From positions 186,001 to 250,000 of the forward strand of contig NZ_JAFBCB010000001.1 of the NCBI RefSeq assembly GCF_016907455.1: DNA of 64,000 bases, written 5' to 3'. The position numbers were made by a program, and so were the translations under genes. Numbering within the stretch: the first letter of the stretch is position 1; each line of letters opens with the position of its first letter. Below, piece after piece: positions 9,279-17,973 of this stretch. The notes under the pieces are model-generated. The model was given only the letters and a program-made list of their open reading frames with translations, was not told where the DNA came from and did not search any database. Origin of the DNA: Brachybacterium muris. GTDB lineage: Bacteria; Actinomycetota; Actinomycetes; Actinomycetales; Dermabacteraceae.

Positions 9279-9627
9279 ACCACGGCCGCCCAGGCTGCTG
9301 GTCACTGGGCCGGTCCCCCTGGCCTCTGACCCCGGCTCCGCGCCTCCGAGCCCCTGGCCTCTGCCCCCCGGACAAAAAGGTGCCCCGGCTCGTCCCCACG
9401 AGCCGGGGCCATCCCTTTCCCCCGCGTCACGGATCAGCGGATCCGCCTCCTCCTCAGTCAGCGGATCGCTCCGGTGACGCGTTGCAGTCAGTAGACCCGC
9501 CCTGCCAGGAAAACCTCTGTGGTGATGCTGTCGATTACCTGAAAGCAGAGGGGCGAGATGGCGGTATGGGGCGGTACCGCTCGACCTGTGAGGACCGAAC
9601 CGCTGGTGGCAGGCGGGTCAGCGCATG
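9279..9627. other. Intergenic region, no gene seen
   Basis: 349 bp between convergent genes. It holds the bidirectional terminator at 9381-9409. I see no convincing gene or RNA in the rest. Confidence 0.6.
9381..9409. terminator. Bidirectional intrinsic terminator
   Basis: Perfect inverted repeat gccccggctcg / cgagccggggc with a short loop, flanked by AAAAA at 9373-9377. That run gives a U-run for minus-strand transcripts; CCCTTT follows on the plus side. It separates the gene ending at 9278 from the convergent MerR gene. Confidence 0.85.
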
Positions 9628-10317
9628 TCAGGGGCGGGGGGAACGATCCTCCAGCACGCTCAGCGAGGTATGCCCCAGCGCGCGCAGCAGCTGGACCAGT
9701 CGGTCGTACGCGACCGTCCCGGCCACGGCCCGCATGACCAGTACGTCGTCCGAGGTGCCGGAGCCGTTGTCGGCCCCCGGGCCGGCCGGTGCGTCCCCGG
9801 GCAGTCGTCGCATCCACGCCATGTCCGCCCGGGCGATCCGCTGCATCGGCTCGGCGTAGCCGATCAGAACCTCGGCCCCGCTGGGGGCGCCCCACGCATC
9901 GAGGGAGTGCAGAAGCGAGTCCAGTGCCTGCCGCGGCGCCGAGGGCACATCGGGCCAGCCCAGGTGCTCCAGCATCGCCGCGATCGACGGGTGCTCGGGT
10001 GCGCGCGTCCCATCGCTCGCACAGGGATCCTCCTCATCGCCCACGCCCAGGGTGATGCGCTGCGCCTCGGCCAGGGCCGGGAGCAGCCCCTGGTCGGGGT
10101 CGTCCAGGATCGCGGCGAGACGGCCGATCCGAGCGATGGGGGCGTCCACCAGCTCCCGCAGCACCTGGATCAGCTGCAGCCGTTCCATGTGCCGTGACCC
10201 GTACTCCTGGCGCGTGGCGGTGACGCGATCCCCAGGCGGCAGCAGACCCTCACGGCGGTAGAACTTGATGGATGCGGTCGAGGTTCCGCTGGCCTCGGCC
10301 AGTTCGGCGAGAAGCAT
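9628..10317 (-). CDS. MerR-family transcriptional regulator
   Basis: A 229-residue regulator starting at ATG 10317, chosen because GGAGG lies 5 nt upstream; a GTG at 10329 would add four residues. The N-terminus is a MerR winged helix (LAEASGTSTASIKFYRREG, then a GSRH-x-ERL-x-LI helix). The C-terminal 150 residues form an uncharacterised effector domain without the clustered cysteines of metal sensors. It is divergent from the DUF2306 gene at 10400, with four GATAGT/ACTATC half-sites between them. The simplest reading is autoregulation plus control of the membrane gene. Confidence 0.88.
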   Translation of the reverse strand: MLLAELAEASGTSTASIKFYRREGLLPPGDRVTATRQEYGSRHMERLQLIQVLRELVDAPIARIGRLAAILDDPDQGLLPALAEAQRITLGVGDEEDPCASDGTRAPEHPSIAAMLEHLGWPDVPSAPRQALDSLLHSLDAWGAPSGAEVLIGYAEPMQRIARADMAWMRRLPGDAPAGPGADNGSGTSDDVLVMRAVAGTVAYDRLVQLLRALGHTSLSVLEDRSPRP

Positions 10318-10333
10318 GAGGGCCTCCACGGTC

Positions 10334-10390
10334 GGATAGTGGGATGACCAGCAACTATCTTGATGGCGAAGATGGGATAGTCACACTATC
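10334..10390. promoter_or_regulatory. Divergent operator/promoter with GATAGT half-sites
   Basis: Half-sites are GATAGT at 10335-10340, ACTATC at 10354-10359, and a perfect palindrome GATAGTcacACTATC at 10376-10390, which ends 9 bp before the ATG of the DUF2306 gene. The symmetric pair 10335-10359 has a 13-bp spacer. These are likely binding sites for the adjacent MerR regulator; this is inference from symmetry and location. Confidence 0.65.
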
Positions 10391-10399
10391 GTCCACGGC

Positions 10400-10900
10400 A
10401 TGGAGACCTTCACACCGATCATCGTCGTCCACGCCCTGGCCGCGCTGTTCGTCCTGCTGCTCGGCCCGTTCCAGATCCTCCGCCGACGCCGCGACCGCGC
10501 CCACCGCGTTCTCGGGGTGGCGTGGGTGTCCGCCATGGTGGTGGTGTGTGCCTCGAGCTTCGGCATCCACGACGGCCGCTTCTCCTGGCTGCACGCCCTG
10601 GCCACCTGGACCCTGCTGTGCATGGTGTTCGCGATTGCCGGGATCCGACGGCGGAACGTCCCCGTCCATCGCGGGTTCATGATCGGCTCCTATATCGGGA
10701 CCCTGGCGGCCTTCGCCTTCGCCGCCCTGATCCCGGCCCGGCTGATCCCCCGGCTGCTCGCCGAGGAGCCGGTGATCGCCATCGGCACCGTGCTGGGGGT
10801 GCTCCTGATCGTGCTCACCTTCCATCTCACCGTGGTGCGGGTGGCGGGCCGGCCCTCCGCGGCGATCCCGTCGCGGTCGGCAGGCGCACCGGCGAGCTGA
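10400..10900 (+). CDS. DUF2306 family membrane protein
   Basis: A 166-residue integral membrane protein with about four to five hydrophobic helices (for example VVHALAALFVLLLG, WVSAMVVVCASS and LGVLLIVLTFHL) and conserved histidines near helix ends, including IVVHALA and RAHRVLG. This pattern matches the DUF2306/YozB-like family of unknown function. It is divergently paired with the MerR gene. The stop codon lies inside the first copy of a 31-bp direct repeat (10874-10904 and 10912-10942). Confidence 0.8.
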   Translation: METFTPIIVVHALAALFVLLLGPFQILRRRRDRAHRVLGVAWVSAMVVVCASSFGIHDGRFSWLHALATWTLLCMVFAIAGIRRRNVPVHRGFMIGSYIGTLAAFAFAALIPARLIPRLLAEEPVIAIGTVLGVLLIVLTFHLTVVRVAGRPSAAIPSRSAGAPAS

Positions 10901-10942
10901 GCTCACCGTCCCGGTCGGCAGGCGCACCGGCGAGCTGAGCTC
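10874..10942. repeat. Direct repeat spanning a stop codon, period 38 bp
   Basis: Two identical 31-bp copies at 10874-10904 and 10912-10942. The first contains the last codons and the TGA of the DUF2306 gene. The second lies wholly downstream. Confidence 0.95.
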
Positions 10943-11017
10943 GCAGGTGAGCTGGATGGGCTCGCAGGTGGGCTGAGCTCTCAGGCGGGCACAGTCCTGG
11001 CCGACGGCCATCTGCGG

Positions 11018-11818
11018 TCACTCGACGGGGATCTCCACCTCGTGGCCCTGGGTCCCCACCTCGTCGGTGTAGGTGACCTTGCCGATCGTGGTGCCCGGCT
11101 CGACATCGACCCACAGCTGCGCCTCGGCGGACTCACCGGCCGGGATCTGCGGACCTGCCGTGGTGAACTCGCCGTAGCGGGGCGACAGCTCCACGCCCTC
11201 GTCGTCGAAGATGCGGAAGTGCCGGCTGGAGATCCCGATCTCCACATCGTTGTCGTTGGTGATCTCCACGTGGGCACTGATGAAGGTGCCGTTGGTCGGC
11301 GTGATCTTCTCGCCGCTGCTGGACTCCAGTTCGGAGGCCTCGTTCGATCCGATCCACCGCACGGAGATGGAGCTGGTGACGGTGGGCTCGTCCGTCGGAT
11401 CGGTCGTGGCGGGATCGGACGGGTCCGTGGTCACAGGATCCGTGGGATCGGTGGTGGCCGGGTCGGTGGGATCCGAGGGCTCCGTCGTCACGGGGCCCGT
11501 GGTGCGGCCACCGTCGGTGTCGTCGTCCCCGCCCAGGAAGACCAGACCGCCCACGACGGCCAGGATCGCCACCAGCAGGCCGGCCAGCAGGCAGCAGCCG
11601 ATACCGATGTACAGGCCCTTGCCCTTGCCCTTCGGCGGAGCGCCGCCGGGTGCCGCGTGTGCCGCCGGGGGCCCGTAGCCGCCTCCCTGCGGTGCACCGT
11701 TCTGCGGCGCTGCACCCTGCTGTGCGCCGTCCTGAGGGAAGCCCGGCGCGGGCGGGGGAGAGGAGTCACGGCCCCCTCCGGTGGCGCCGGGGTAGCCGTT
11801 GAGCGATGAACCGGTCAT
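11018..11818 (-). CDS. DUF4352-like membrane-anchored protein
   Basis: A 266-residue protein starting at ATG 11818 with GGAGG upstream. Order of parts: a Pro/Gly/Gln-rich cytoplasmic N-terminus (1-65), one transmembrane helix (about 69-93, LYIGIGCCLLAGLLVAILAV), an extracytoplasmic stalk built of repeated TDP/SDP-ATT units (about 105-145), and a C-terminal immunoglobulin-like domain of about 110 residues resembling DUF4352 (VHVEITNDNDVEIG-like strand pattern). The promoter carries the same palindrome and spacing as the two WXG100 genes at 21.2 and 23.4 kb, which suggests shared control. Confidence 0.8.
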   Translation of the reverse strand: MTGSSLNGYPGATGGGRDSSPPPAPGFPQDGAQQGAAPQNGAPQGGGYGPPAAHAAPGGAPPKGKGKGLYIGIGCCLLAGLLVAILAVVGGLVFLGGDDDTDGGRTTGPVTTEPSDPTDPATTDPTDPVTTDPSDPATTDPTDEPTVTSSISVRWIGSNEASELESSSGEKITPTNGTFISAHVEITNDNDVEIGISSRHFRIFDDEGVELSPRYGEFTTAGPQIPAGESAEAQLWVDVEPGTTIGKVTYTDEVGTQGHEVEIPVE

Positions 11819-12141
11819 GAGGGGGGCCTCCCGAATCAGCCGAGCGAGTGCCTTCAGCCTACGGACGGATGCGCAGGTGGTCGATGGGGACAACTACCCG
11901 TCGGCCCGCGGTCCGCTCATCACCGATGAACATGGGCCGCGCCACGTCACGGTTGAGGCAGCGCGGTCATCCATGGCACGGTAGGCGGCGCTGTTCGCCT
12001 GACCGGGCTGTTCGCCCGACCGGACCGCGCAGAACCGGTCCTGCATGTTCGATCTCGTCCCGATACCGTCCGACAACGCAGCGCCGCGCCCGCCGAGACC
12101 ACAGGTCCGTGCAGCGCGTCGTCACCGAGGAGCCCTCCCCG
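11819..12141. other. Divergent promoter region, no gene
   Basis: 323 bp between the divergent DUF4352 and BCCT genes. Apart from the operator at 11884-11901 and its -10 box, nothing further was recognised. Confidence 0.6.
11856..11901 (-). promoter_or_regulatory. Palindromic operator plus -10 box, copy 1 of 3
   Basis: The 18-bp palindrome atggggacaactacccgt (11884-11901) is followed on the minus strand, after exactly 22 nt, by TAGGCT (11861-11856), which fits the actinobacterial -10 TANNNT. The same arrangement with the same 22-nt spacing occurs before the genes at 21163 and 23375. The palindrome would be centred near -43, where a class II activator binds. Confidence 0.65.
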
Positions 12142-13920
12142 ATGCTCGAACGACTGCACGATGCGCTGAGACTGCGGACGTCCCCCGCCATCTTCTTCGC
12201 CTCCGCCGCGGTGATCCTGCTGTTCGTGATCGCCACCCTCGCCTTCACCGAGCCCCTGGACAATGCCGTCTCCGCAGCCTCCGACTGGCTGCTGACCAAC
12301 CTCGGCTGGTTCTACATCCTGGGTGTCACGGTGTTCCTGGTGTTCCTGATCTTCATCGCGGCCGGCCGCTTCGGTCGCGTGAAGCTGGGGCCGAACGACG
12401 AGCCGCCGGAGCACTCCGGACTCGCCTGGTTCGCCATGCTGTTCGCGGCAGGCATCGGCTCGATCCTGATGTTCTGGGGTGTGGCCGAGCCGGTCAGCCA
12501 CTTCGGGAAACCGCCCCGCGGGGAGGCCCTCGGTGTCGAGGCCGGCACCTGGGAGGCGGCGCGTGAGGCCATGAACTTCACGTACTACCACTTCACGCTG
12601 CACACCTGGACGATCTTCGCTCTGCCCGCACTGTGCTTCGCCTACTTCATCCACAAGAGGAACCTGCCGCCTCGCGTGAGCTCCATCTTCCAGCCGCTGC
12701 TGGGCAATCGCATCCACGGCCCCATCGGCAAGTTCATCGACGTGGTGGCGATCGTGGGCACCGTGTTCGGCATCGCCGTCTCCATCGGCCTGGGCACCCT
12801 GCAGATCAATGGTGGCCTGAACCAGCTGTGGGGCGTGCCCGAGAGTGCCGGCTGGCAGCTGATCATCATCGGCGTGGTTGTGGGCATCGCGCTGATCTCG
12901 GTGACCCTGGGCCTGGAGAAGGGCATCGAGGTGCTCTCCAACGTCAACATCGTCGCCGCGATCGGCCTGATGCTGTTCGTGCTGTTCGCCGGCGGCGCCA
13001 CCCTGTTCATCCTCAAGGGCACCATCCAGTCCTTCGGCAGCTACCTGATGAACCTGCCGGAGCTTGCCCTGTGGAACGACGCCTTCGCCAACACGGGCTG
13101 GCAGAACACCTGGACCGTCTTCTACTGGGCCTGGACCATCACCTGGTCGCCCTTCGTGGGCATCTTCATCGCCCGCATCTCCAAGGGCCGCACCATCCGC
13201 CAGTTCGTCTCCGGCGTGCTCGCGGTGCCGGCCGGCTTCTCCGTGATCTGGTTCGGCGTGTTCGGCCTGGCCTCCATGGACATCGAGCTGAACGGCGAGG
13301 GCGGCCTGGTGGAGCGCGTGGTCGACGACGGCGACGTGCCCGGTGCCCTGTTCGCGTTCCTGGATCACTTTCCTGCCGCGCCCGTGCTCTCCGTGATCGC
13401 GATCATCCTGGTGGTCATCTTCTTCGTGACCTCGGTGGACTCCGCCGCACTGGTCACCGACACCATGGCCAATGGCCACGAGGACTTCAACCCGCTGGGC
13501 CAGCGCATCTTCTGGGCGCTGGCGATCGGCCTGATCACCGCCACCCTGCTGGTCTTCTCCGGCACCGGCGGCCTGGACGCGCTGGAGTCCACCATCATCC
13601 TGGTGGGCCTGCCGTTCTTCGTGATGGCCTTCTTCCAGATGTTCGCCCTGTACCGGGCCCTGCAGGCCGACGCCGGTGAGCTGCCCGCGATGCGCACCCG
13701 CGAGTGGAAGCAGGTACTGCCGCCCGAGGAGTACGAGCGTCGCCTGACCGAGGACGAGCACGACACCTCCGACCTGGTCGTCGAGCCGGAGGCCGCCACC
13801 GACACCGCCACTCTGCGCGACCCGTACCTCGAGCATGAGGAGCCCAGGAAGGGCACGCTCGCGGCGCGCACCGGGAGCGCCAAGCCCAGGCACCCGGATC
13901 CCGAGTCCGCCGGGCGCTGA
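12142..13920 (+). CDS. BCCT-family transporter (betaine/carnitine/choline)
   Basis: A 592-residue secondary transporter with 12 predicted membrane helices, likely driving uptake of a quaternary ammonium compatible solute with sodium or protons. Family features visible: MFWGVAEPVSHF near residue 114, a Gly-rich substrate-site helix (SIGLGTLQINGG), and the BCCT signature around FYWAWTITWSPFVGIFIARI. Start at ATG 12142 has GAGGAG upstream. The acidic C-terminal tail of about 75 residues is longer than the core requires and could be an osmosensory or regulatory extension, as known for BetP. Single gene, ending in the terminator at 14010. Confidence 0.92.
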   Translation: MLERLHDALRLRTSPAIFFASAAVILLFVIATLAFTEPLDNAVSAASDWLLTNLGWFYILGVTVFLVFLIFIAAGRFGRVKLGPNDEPPEHSGLAWFAMLFAAGIGSILMFWGVAEPVSHFGKPPRGEALGVEAGTWEAAREAMNFTYYHFTLHTWTIFALPALCFAYFIHKRNLPPRVSSIFQPLLGNRIHGPIGKFIDVVAIVGTVFGIAVSIGLGTLQINGGLNQLWGVPESAGWQLIIIGVVVGIALISVTLGLEKGIEVLSNVNIVAAIGLMLFVLFAGGATLFILKGTIQSFGSYLMNLPELALWNDAFANTGWQNTWTVFYWAWTITWSPFVGIFIARISKGRTIRQFVSGVLAVPAGFSVIWFGVFGLASMDIELNGEGGLVERVVDDGDVPGALFAFLDHFPAAPVLSVIAIILVVIFFVTSVDSAALVTDTMANGHEDFNPLGQRIFWALAIGLITATLLVFSGTGGLDALESTIILVGLPFFVMAFFQMFALYRALQADAGELPAMRTREWKQVLPPEEYERRLTEDEHDTSDLVVEPEAATDTATLRDPYLEHEEPRKGTLAARTGSAKPRHPDPESAGR

Positions 13921-14009
13921 GGGGAAGGTCCTCACGGGTTCATCCCGCAGGGACCGACTCCACAGGCGTGGGGCCCGTCGGTCTCATGCTTCCGGGCCGC
14001 ATGACACGA

Positions 14010-14040
14010 GCCTCCCGTTCCTCGAGCAGGAACGGGAGGC
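14010..14040. terminator. Bidirectional terminator between convergent transporter genes
   Basis: Perfect 13-bp arms gcctcccgttcct / aggaacgggaggc with a 5-nt loop, followed by TTCGTCGT on the plus strand. It serves the BCCT gene and the convergent BASS gene ending at 14059. Confidence 0.85.
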
Positions 14041-14058
14041 TTCGTCGTGCTGGCCGGG

Positions 14059-15084
14059 TCAGGCGCCGACGTCGTTCATGTGCTTGTCGGCGCTGCGGCG
14101 GTAGAACATCGCCAGCATCGCGCCGGAGAGGTTGTGCCAGATCGAGAACACCGCGGCCGGCAGTGCGGCGACCGGGCTGAAGTAGGTGGCCGCGAGGGTG
14201 GCTGCCAGGCCGGAGCTCTGCATGCCCACCTCGATGGAGGCGGTACGGGCCGCACGCACCGGCTGGCGCAGGGCACGTGCGAACCAGTAGCCCACCAGGT
14301 AGCCCAGGCCGTTGTGCAGCACCACGGCCAGCAGCACCACGGCGCCGGCCTCCACCACCTTGTCGGCGCTGCCGCTGACCACGGCCAGGACCACCAGGGA
14401 GATACCGGCCACGCTCACCCACGGCAGGGCCGGCAGGATCAGGTCCACGAACCGGGAGAACAGCAGTCGGATCACCAGGCCTGCGATCACCGGGATCAGC
14501 ACCATCTTCACGATGTCCAGCGCCATGGGGCCGGCCTCGATCGGCAGGTAGGTGCCGGCCAGCCACAGCGCGATCAGCGGGGTGAGCAGAGGCGCCAGCA
14601 GGGTGGAGATCGAGGTCATGGTGACCGACAGTGCGGTGTCGGCCTTGGCCAGGTAGGTGATCACGTTGGAGCTGGTGCCGCCGGGGGCGCAGCCCACCAG
14701 GATCAGTCCGGCCGCGAGCTCCGGGGACAGCTGCAGCAGCTTCGCCACACCCAGCGCCAGCAGTGGCATCACCAGGTACTGGGCCACCACACCGATCAGC
14801 ACCGGCAGGGGCCGACGCACCACCAGGGTGAAGTCGGGGATGGTGAGGGTCAGGCCCATCCCGAACATGATCACGCCCAGGAAGATGGGCACGTAGGAGG
14901 CGATGGACTGCCCGGCGGCGGGCACGAAGAAGCCCAGGGCCGCGAAGGCCAGGATCAGCGCCGGGAACACGGTCACGGCGATGCGCGCCGAGCGGTCCTC
15001 GCGCTTCTGTGCGGCGGGGTCCTTCGGGGCCGATGGGCCGTGGCCGGGAGCTGGGGACGAGGAGGGGGTGCGGGAATCGTTCAC
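14059..15084 (-). CDS. Bile acid:sodium symporter family (BASS) transporter
   Basis: A 341-residue membrane protein with about 9-10 helices. The family signature GCAPGGTSSNVITYLAKAD (near residue 131) and the symmetric motif IEVGMQSSGLA near the C-terminus are both present; these contribute to sodium and substrate binding in BASS proteins. Bacterial members carry varied organic anions (for example pantoate-like acids), so the substrate is unknown. The first 35 residues are hydrophilic and Ser/Pro-rich. Single gene, divergent from nothing obvious. Confidence 0.9.
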   Translation of the reverse strand: MNDSRTPSSSPAPGHGPSAPKDPAAQKREDRSARIAVTVFPALILAFAALGFFVPAAGQSIASYVPIFLGVIMFGMGLTLTIPDFTLVVRRPLPVLIGVVAQYLVMPLLALGVAKLLQLSPELAAGLILVGCAPGGTSSNVITYLAKADTALSVTMTSISTLLAPLLTPLIALWLAGTYLPIEAGPMALDIVKMVLIPVIAGLVIRLLFSRFVDLILPALPWVSVAGISLVVLAVVSGSADKVVEAGAVVLLAVVLHNGLGYLVGYWFARALRQPVRAARTASIEVGMQSSGLAATLAATYFSPVAALPAAVFSIWHNLSGAMLAMFYRRSADKHMNDVGA

Positions 15085-15225
15085 GCGCGCAGGCTAAGCC
15101 GCCCATCCGTCATCTGAGACTCCGTCTCATGATGTGGGTGTCATGGGTGCCATGGCTGTCATGGGTGGCGTGGGTGGCGGCCGCGGGGCGAGGCTCCCGG
15201 GTGGGGGACGGGCGGCGCATCCTGT

Positions 15226-15271
15226 GTGCAGTTCCCTGGCATGGTCACGGACCTATGCCAGGGAACTGCAC
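15226..15271. repeat. Perfect 17-bp inverted repeat
   Basis: Arms gtgcagttccctggcat (15226-15242) and atgccagggaactgcac (15255-15271), 12-nt loop. It lies between the glutamate-cysteine ligase stop and the BASS gene start. There is no T-run, so it is a weak terminator candidate; it could be an operator or a palindromic repeat element. Confidence 0.75.
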
Positions 15272-15286
15272 TCAAGTGCGACGATC

Positions 15287-15354
15287 GGCAGGCTCTGGCG
15301 GGCGGCAGACTCTGGCGGGCGGCAGGCTCTGGCGGGCGGCAGGCTCTGAGGCTC
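15287..15354. repeat. 17-bp tandem repeat abutting a stop codon
   Basis: Four units of ggcaggctctggcgggc-type sequence. The last unit ends at 15354, the base next to the stop codon of the glutamate-cysteine ligase gene (15355-15357). Confidence 0.9.
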
Positions 15355-16860
15355 TCAGGCCCCTGCAGCGCGCTGACGTGCCGGCACCGGCCACTCGTGC
15401 ACCGGCGCGCCGGAGTCCACGCCTGCCCGGTACAGCCGGGTCATCTCCGCCAGCGCCTCCGGGCGGTCGGCCCCGCGCAGCTGCAGGGAGGTCACGGTGT
15501 CGATCTGCCAGCGGGCGCCGTTGCGGCCGGTGCGGGCACGGCCCTGCAGCACCTCGCCGTAGCGCTCCACCACGTCGGCGTCGGCCCCCAGGTCCCGCAG
15601 GCCCTCGAGGGCCTGCGGGATCAGCTGCTCCATCAGCAGGTCCGCCACGCGCACGCGGCCCACCCGGGGCCACCGAACCCGGGCCTCCAGGCCCCAGCGG
15701 GCGCACTGCTGGAAGGACTCGTCGGCCTGCTCGAAGCTCATCCGCGACCACAGCGGCCGCCGCTCGTGCACCAGGGAGTGGATCAGGCCGTAGAAGAATG
15801 CGGCATTGGCGGCCATGTCGATCGGCGTCGGCCCCGAGGGGAGCAGACGGTTCTCCAGCCGCAGGTGCGGCAGGTCAGTGCCGGGATCGTAGATGGGGCG
15901 GTTCCAGCGCCACACGGTGCCGTTGTGCAGCATCAGCTCGTGCAGGCGGGGGGAGGCGCCCTCGGTCAGCAGCGGCTCCTCGGCCATGGTGCGGGACTCG
16001 GGGATCAGTGCGGGGAACAGTCGCACGTTCTCCTCGAACAGGTCGAACATCGAGGTGATCCAGCGCTCACCGAACCACACCCGCGGCCGCACCCCCTGGG
16101 TGGCGTACTCCGGGGGCCGGCTGTCCAGGGCCTGCTGGAAGGTGGGCACGCGGGTCTCGTGCCACAGCCGCTTGCCCATCAGGTACGGGGAGTTCGCGGC
16201 CAGTGCGATCTGCGGGCCGGCCATCGCCTGGGCCGCGTTCCAGCCGGCGGCGAACTGCTCCGGCGGCACCTGCAGGTGCAGCTGCAGGGAGGTGCAGGCG
16301 GATTCCGGACCGATCGAGTCGAAGGTCGCGTCCAGCCCCTTGCCCTCCCCATCGATGCGCAGGTGGATCTCCTCGCCCCGCGCCTGCATCACCGAGTTCT
16401 CCAGCGCCTCGTAGCGCGCCCCGGGGGAGCGCCACTGCGAGTCGGAGAACAGCTCCTCGCCGATGGTGGGCAGGTGGCCGATGGGGATCACGCGCGCGCC
16501 GTGCTCCTGGGCGGTGTCGTCGGCGCGCTCCAGCAGGGCGGCGAGCTGGTCCTCCAGCTCGCGCAGCCCGCTGCCGGTGGGGTGGGTGACCGGCAGGTTC
16601 ACCTCGAGGTTGAAGCGGCCGATCTCGTGGACGTACTGCTCATCGTCCAGGTCTGCCAGCACGTCGTCCACCATCAGGGCGGGGCTCATGTCGTCGGTGC
16701 AGGCCAGGTTCATCTCCAGCTCCACGCCCACGGTGCCCTCGTCCACGAACTCCGCGGTGTCCAGGAACGTCTCGAAGATGTCGAGGTTGCGCCGCAGTTC
16801 CCGCCGGTAGCGGGTGCGCTGCGAGCGGGTGTACTCCGACGTGGCTATCTCTCGGCCCAT
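15355..16860 (-). CDS. Glutamate-cysteine ligase family protein (GCS2)
   Basis: A 501-residue protein starting at ATG 16860 with GGAAGGA upstream. It matches the GCS2 family: GVELEMNL near residue 45 (substrate/metal-binding acids), FNLEVNLP, HLQVPPEQF and LPHLRLENRLLPSGPTP. These enzymes join glutamate to cysteine; in actinobacteria members serve as gamma-glutamylcysteine synthases, for example in ergothioneine precursor supply. No other thiol-pathway gene is adjacent, so the exact pathway is open. Single gene. Confidence 0.88.
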   Translation of the reverse strand: MGREIATSEYTRSQRTRYRRELRRNLDIFETFLDTAEFVDEGTVGVELEMNLACTDDMSPALMVDDVLADLDDEQYVHEIGRFNLEVNLPVTHPTGSGLRELEDQLAALLERADDTAQEHGARVIPIGHLPTIGEELFSDSQWRSPGARYEALENSVMQARGEEIHLRIDGEGKGLDATFDSIGPESACTSLQLHLQVPPEQFAAGWNAAQAMAGPQIALAANSPYLMGKRLWHETRVPTFQQALDSRPPEYATQGVRPRVWFGERWITSMFDLFEENVRLFPALIPESRTMAEEPLLTEGASPRLHELMLHNGTVWRWNRPIYDPGTDLPHLRLENRLLPSGPTPIDMAANAAFFYGLIHSLVHERRPLWSRMSFEQADESFQQCARWGLEARVRWPRVGRVRVADLLMEQLIPQALEGLRDLGADADVVERYGEVLQGRARTGRNGARWQIDTVTSLQLRGADRPEALAEMTRLYRAGVDSGAPVHEWPVPARQRAAGA

Positions 16861-17109
16861 GACAGGTCCTTCCGCGGAAGACGGTGCTGGCCCGACGCGG
16901 CGCGCGGTCCCGTGCGGATCGAGTGTAAGTGGCGCAGGAGCTCCCCGAGCGATCCCCGACCGGACGGTGCGGGCACCCCTGCCGTGACGGTGGTCGAGGA
17001 GCTGAGGGTGTCCGGAACGCCCCGGTGCGGGCCTCGGCCACCGTGCGCGGCCGTGCCCGGGACCTGCGAACATGCCCCCGGGCGGGACCGTGCCACGTAT
17101 GCTTTCAGC

Positions 17110-17973
17110 GTGGATACGACGACCCCCGCTGCCGATGCCGCCTCCACGGACCCCTCGTCGAGCACGCCGCCCACCAAGGCGGTCATCCTCGCGCGCGGGC
17201 TCGGGACCAGGATGCGCAAGGCCGACGACAACGCCCAGCTCGACGAGAAGCAGGCACAGGTCGCCGCCAGCGGGGTGAAGGCCCTGATCGACGTCGGTCG
17301 CCCCTTCCTCGACTACGTGATCTCCGTGCTGGCCGACGCCGGCATCACCGAGGTGTGCCTGGTGATCGGCCCCGAGCATCAGGCGCTGCGCGAGTACGCG
17401 GCCTCGGTGGACGGTGGCCGCGTCAGGGTCACCACCGCCGTGCAGGAGCAACCCCGTGGCACCGCCGACGCCGTGGCCGCCGCACGCGAGTTCGCCGGCA
17501 ACGATCGCGTGGTCGTCCTGAACTCCGACAACTACTATCCGCTTGAGTCGCTGCGCGCACTGGTCGCAGCCCCCGGCAACGCCCTGATCGGCTTCGACCG
17601 TGCCGGTCTGGTGGAGCACTCCAACATCCCCGCCGACCGCATCCGCGCCTTCGCCCTGGTCGCCACCGACGATCACGGCCACCTCGCCGACATCGTCGAG
17701 AAGCCCGACGAGGCCACCCTCGCCGCCTACGGGCAGGACGCCCCCGTCTCGATGAACGCATGGTTGTTCACCCCGGCAGTGTTCGATGCCTGCGACCGGG
17801 TGGAGCCCTCGCCCCGCGGGGAGCTGGAGATCATCGACGCCGTGCGACTGCTGGTTGCCGATGGCCATCCCGTCACCGTGGTGCCCGCCGCGGTGGGCGT
17901 GCTGGACATGTCCTCCCGAGGGGACGTGGCCGCGGTGCAGGAGGCACTGTCCGGCATCGAGGTCGCGCTGTGA
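17110..17973 (+). CDS. Sugar nucleotidyltransferase-like protein
   Basis: A 287-residue nucleotidyltransferase (GT-A-like Rossmann fold) starting at GTG 17110. It has the nucleotide-binding signature ARGLGTRMRK near residue 28 followed by a conserved lysine, VLNSDNYYPL (metal-binding Asp) and VEKPDE. Such proteins transfer NMP to a sugar 1-phosphate. The next gene, a GHMP sugar kinase, overlaps it by GTGA, so the pair probably performs kinase then nucleotidyl transfer, a sugar salvage route to an NDP-sugar. The sugar itself cannot be told from the sequence. Confidence 0.85.
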   Translation: MDTTTPAADAASTDPSSSTPPTKAVILARGLGTRMRKADDNAQLDEKQAQVAASGVKALIDVGRPFLDYVISVLADAGITEVCLVIGPEHQALREYAASVDGGRVRVTTAVQEQPRGTADAVAAAREFAGNDRVVVLNSDNYYPLESLRALVAAPGNALIGFDRAGLVEHSNIPADRIRAFALVATDDHGHLADIVEKPDEATLAAYGQDAPVSMNAWLFTPAVFDACDRVEPSPRGELEIIDAVRLLVADGHPVTVVPAAVGVLDMSSRGDVAAVQEALSGIEVAL

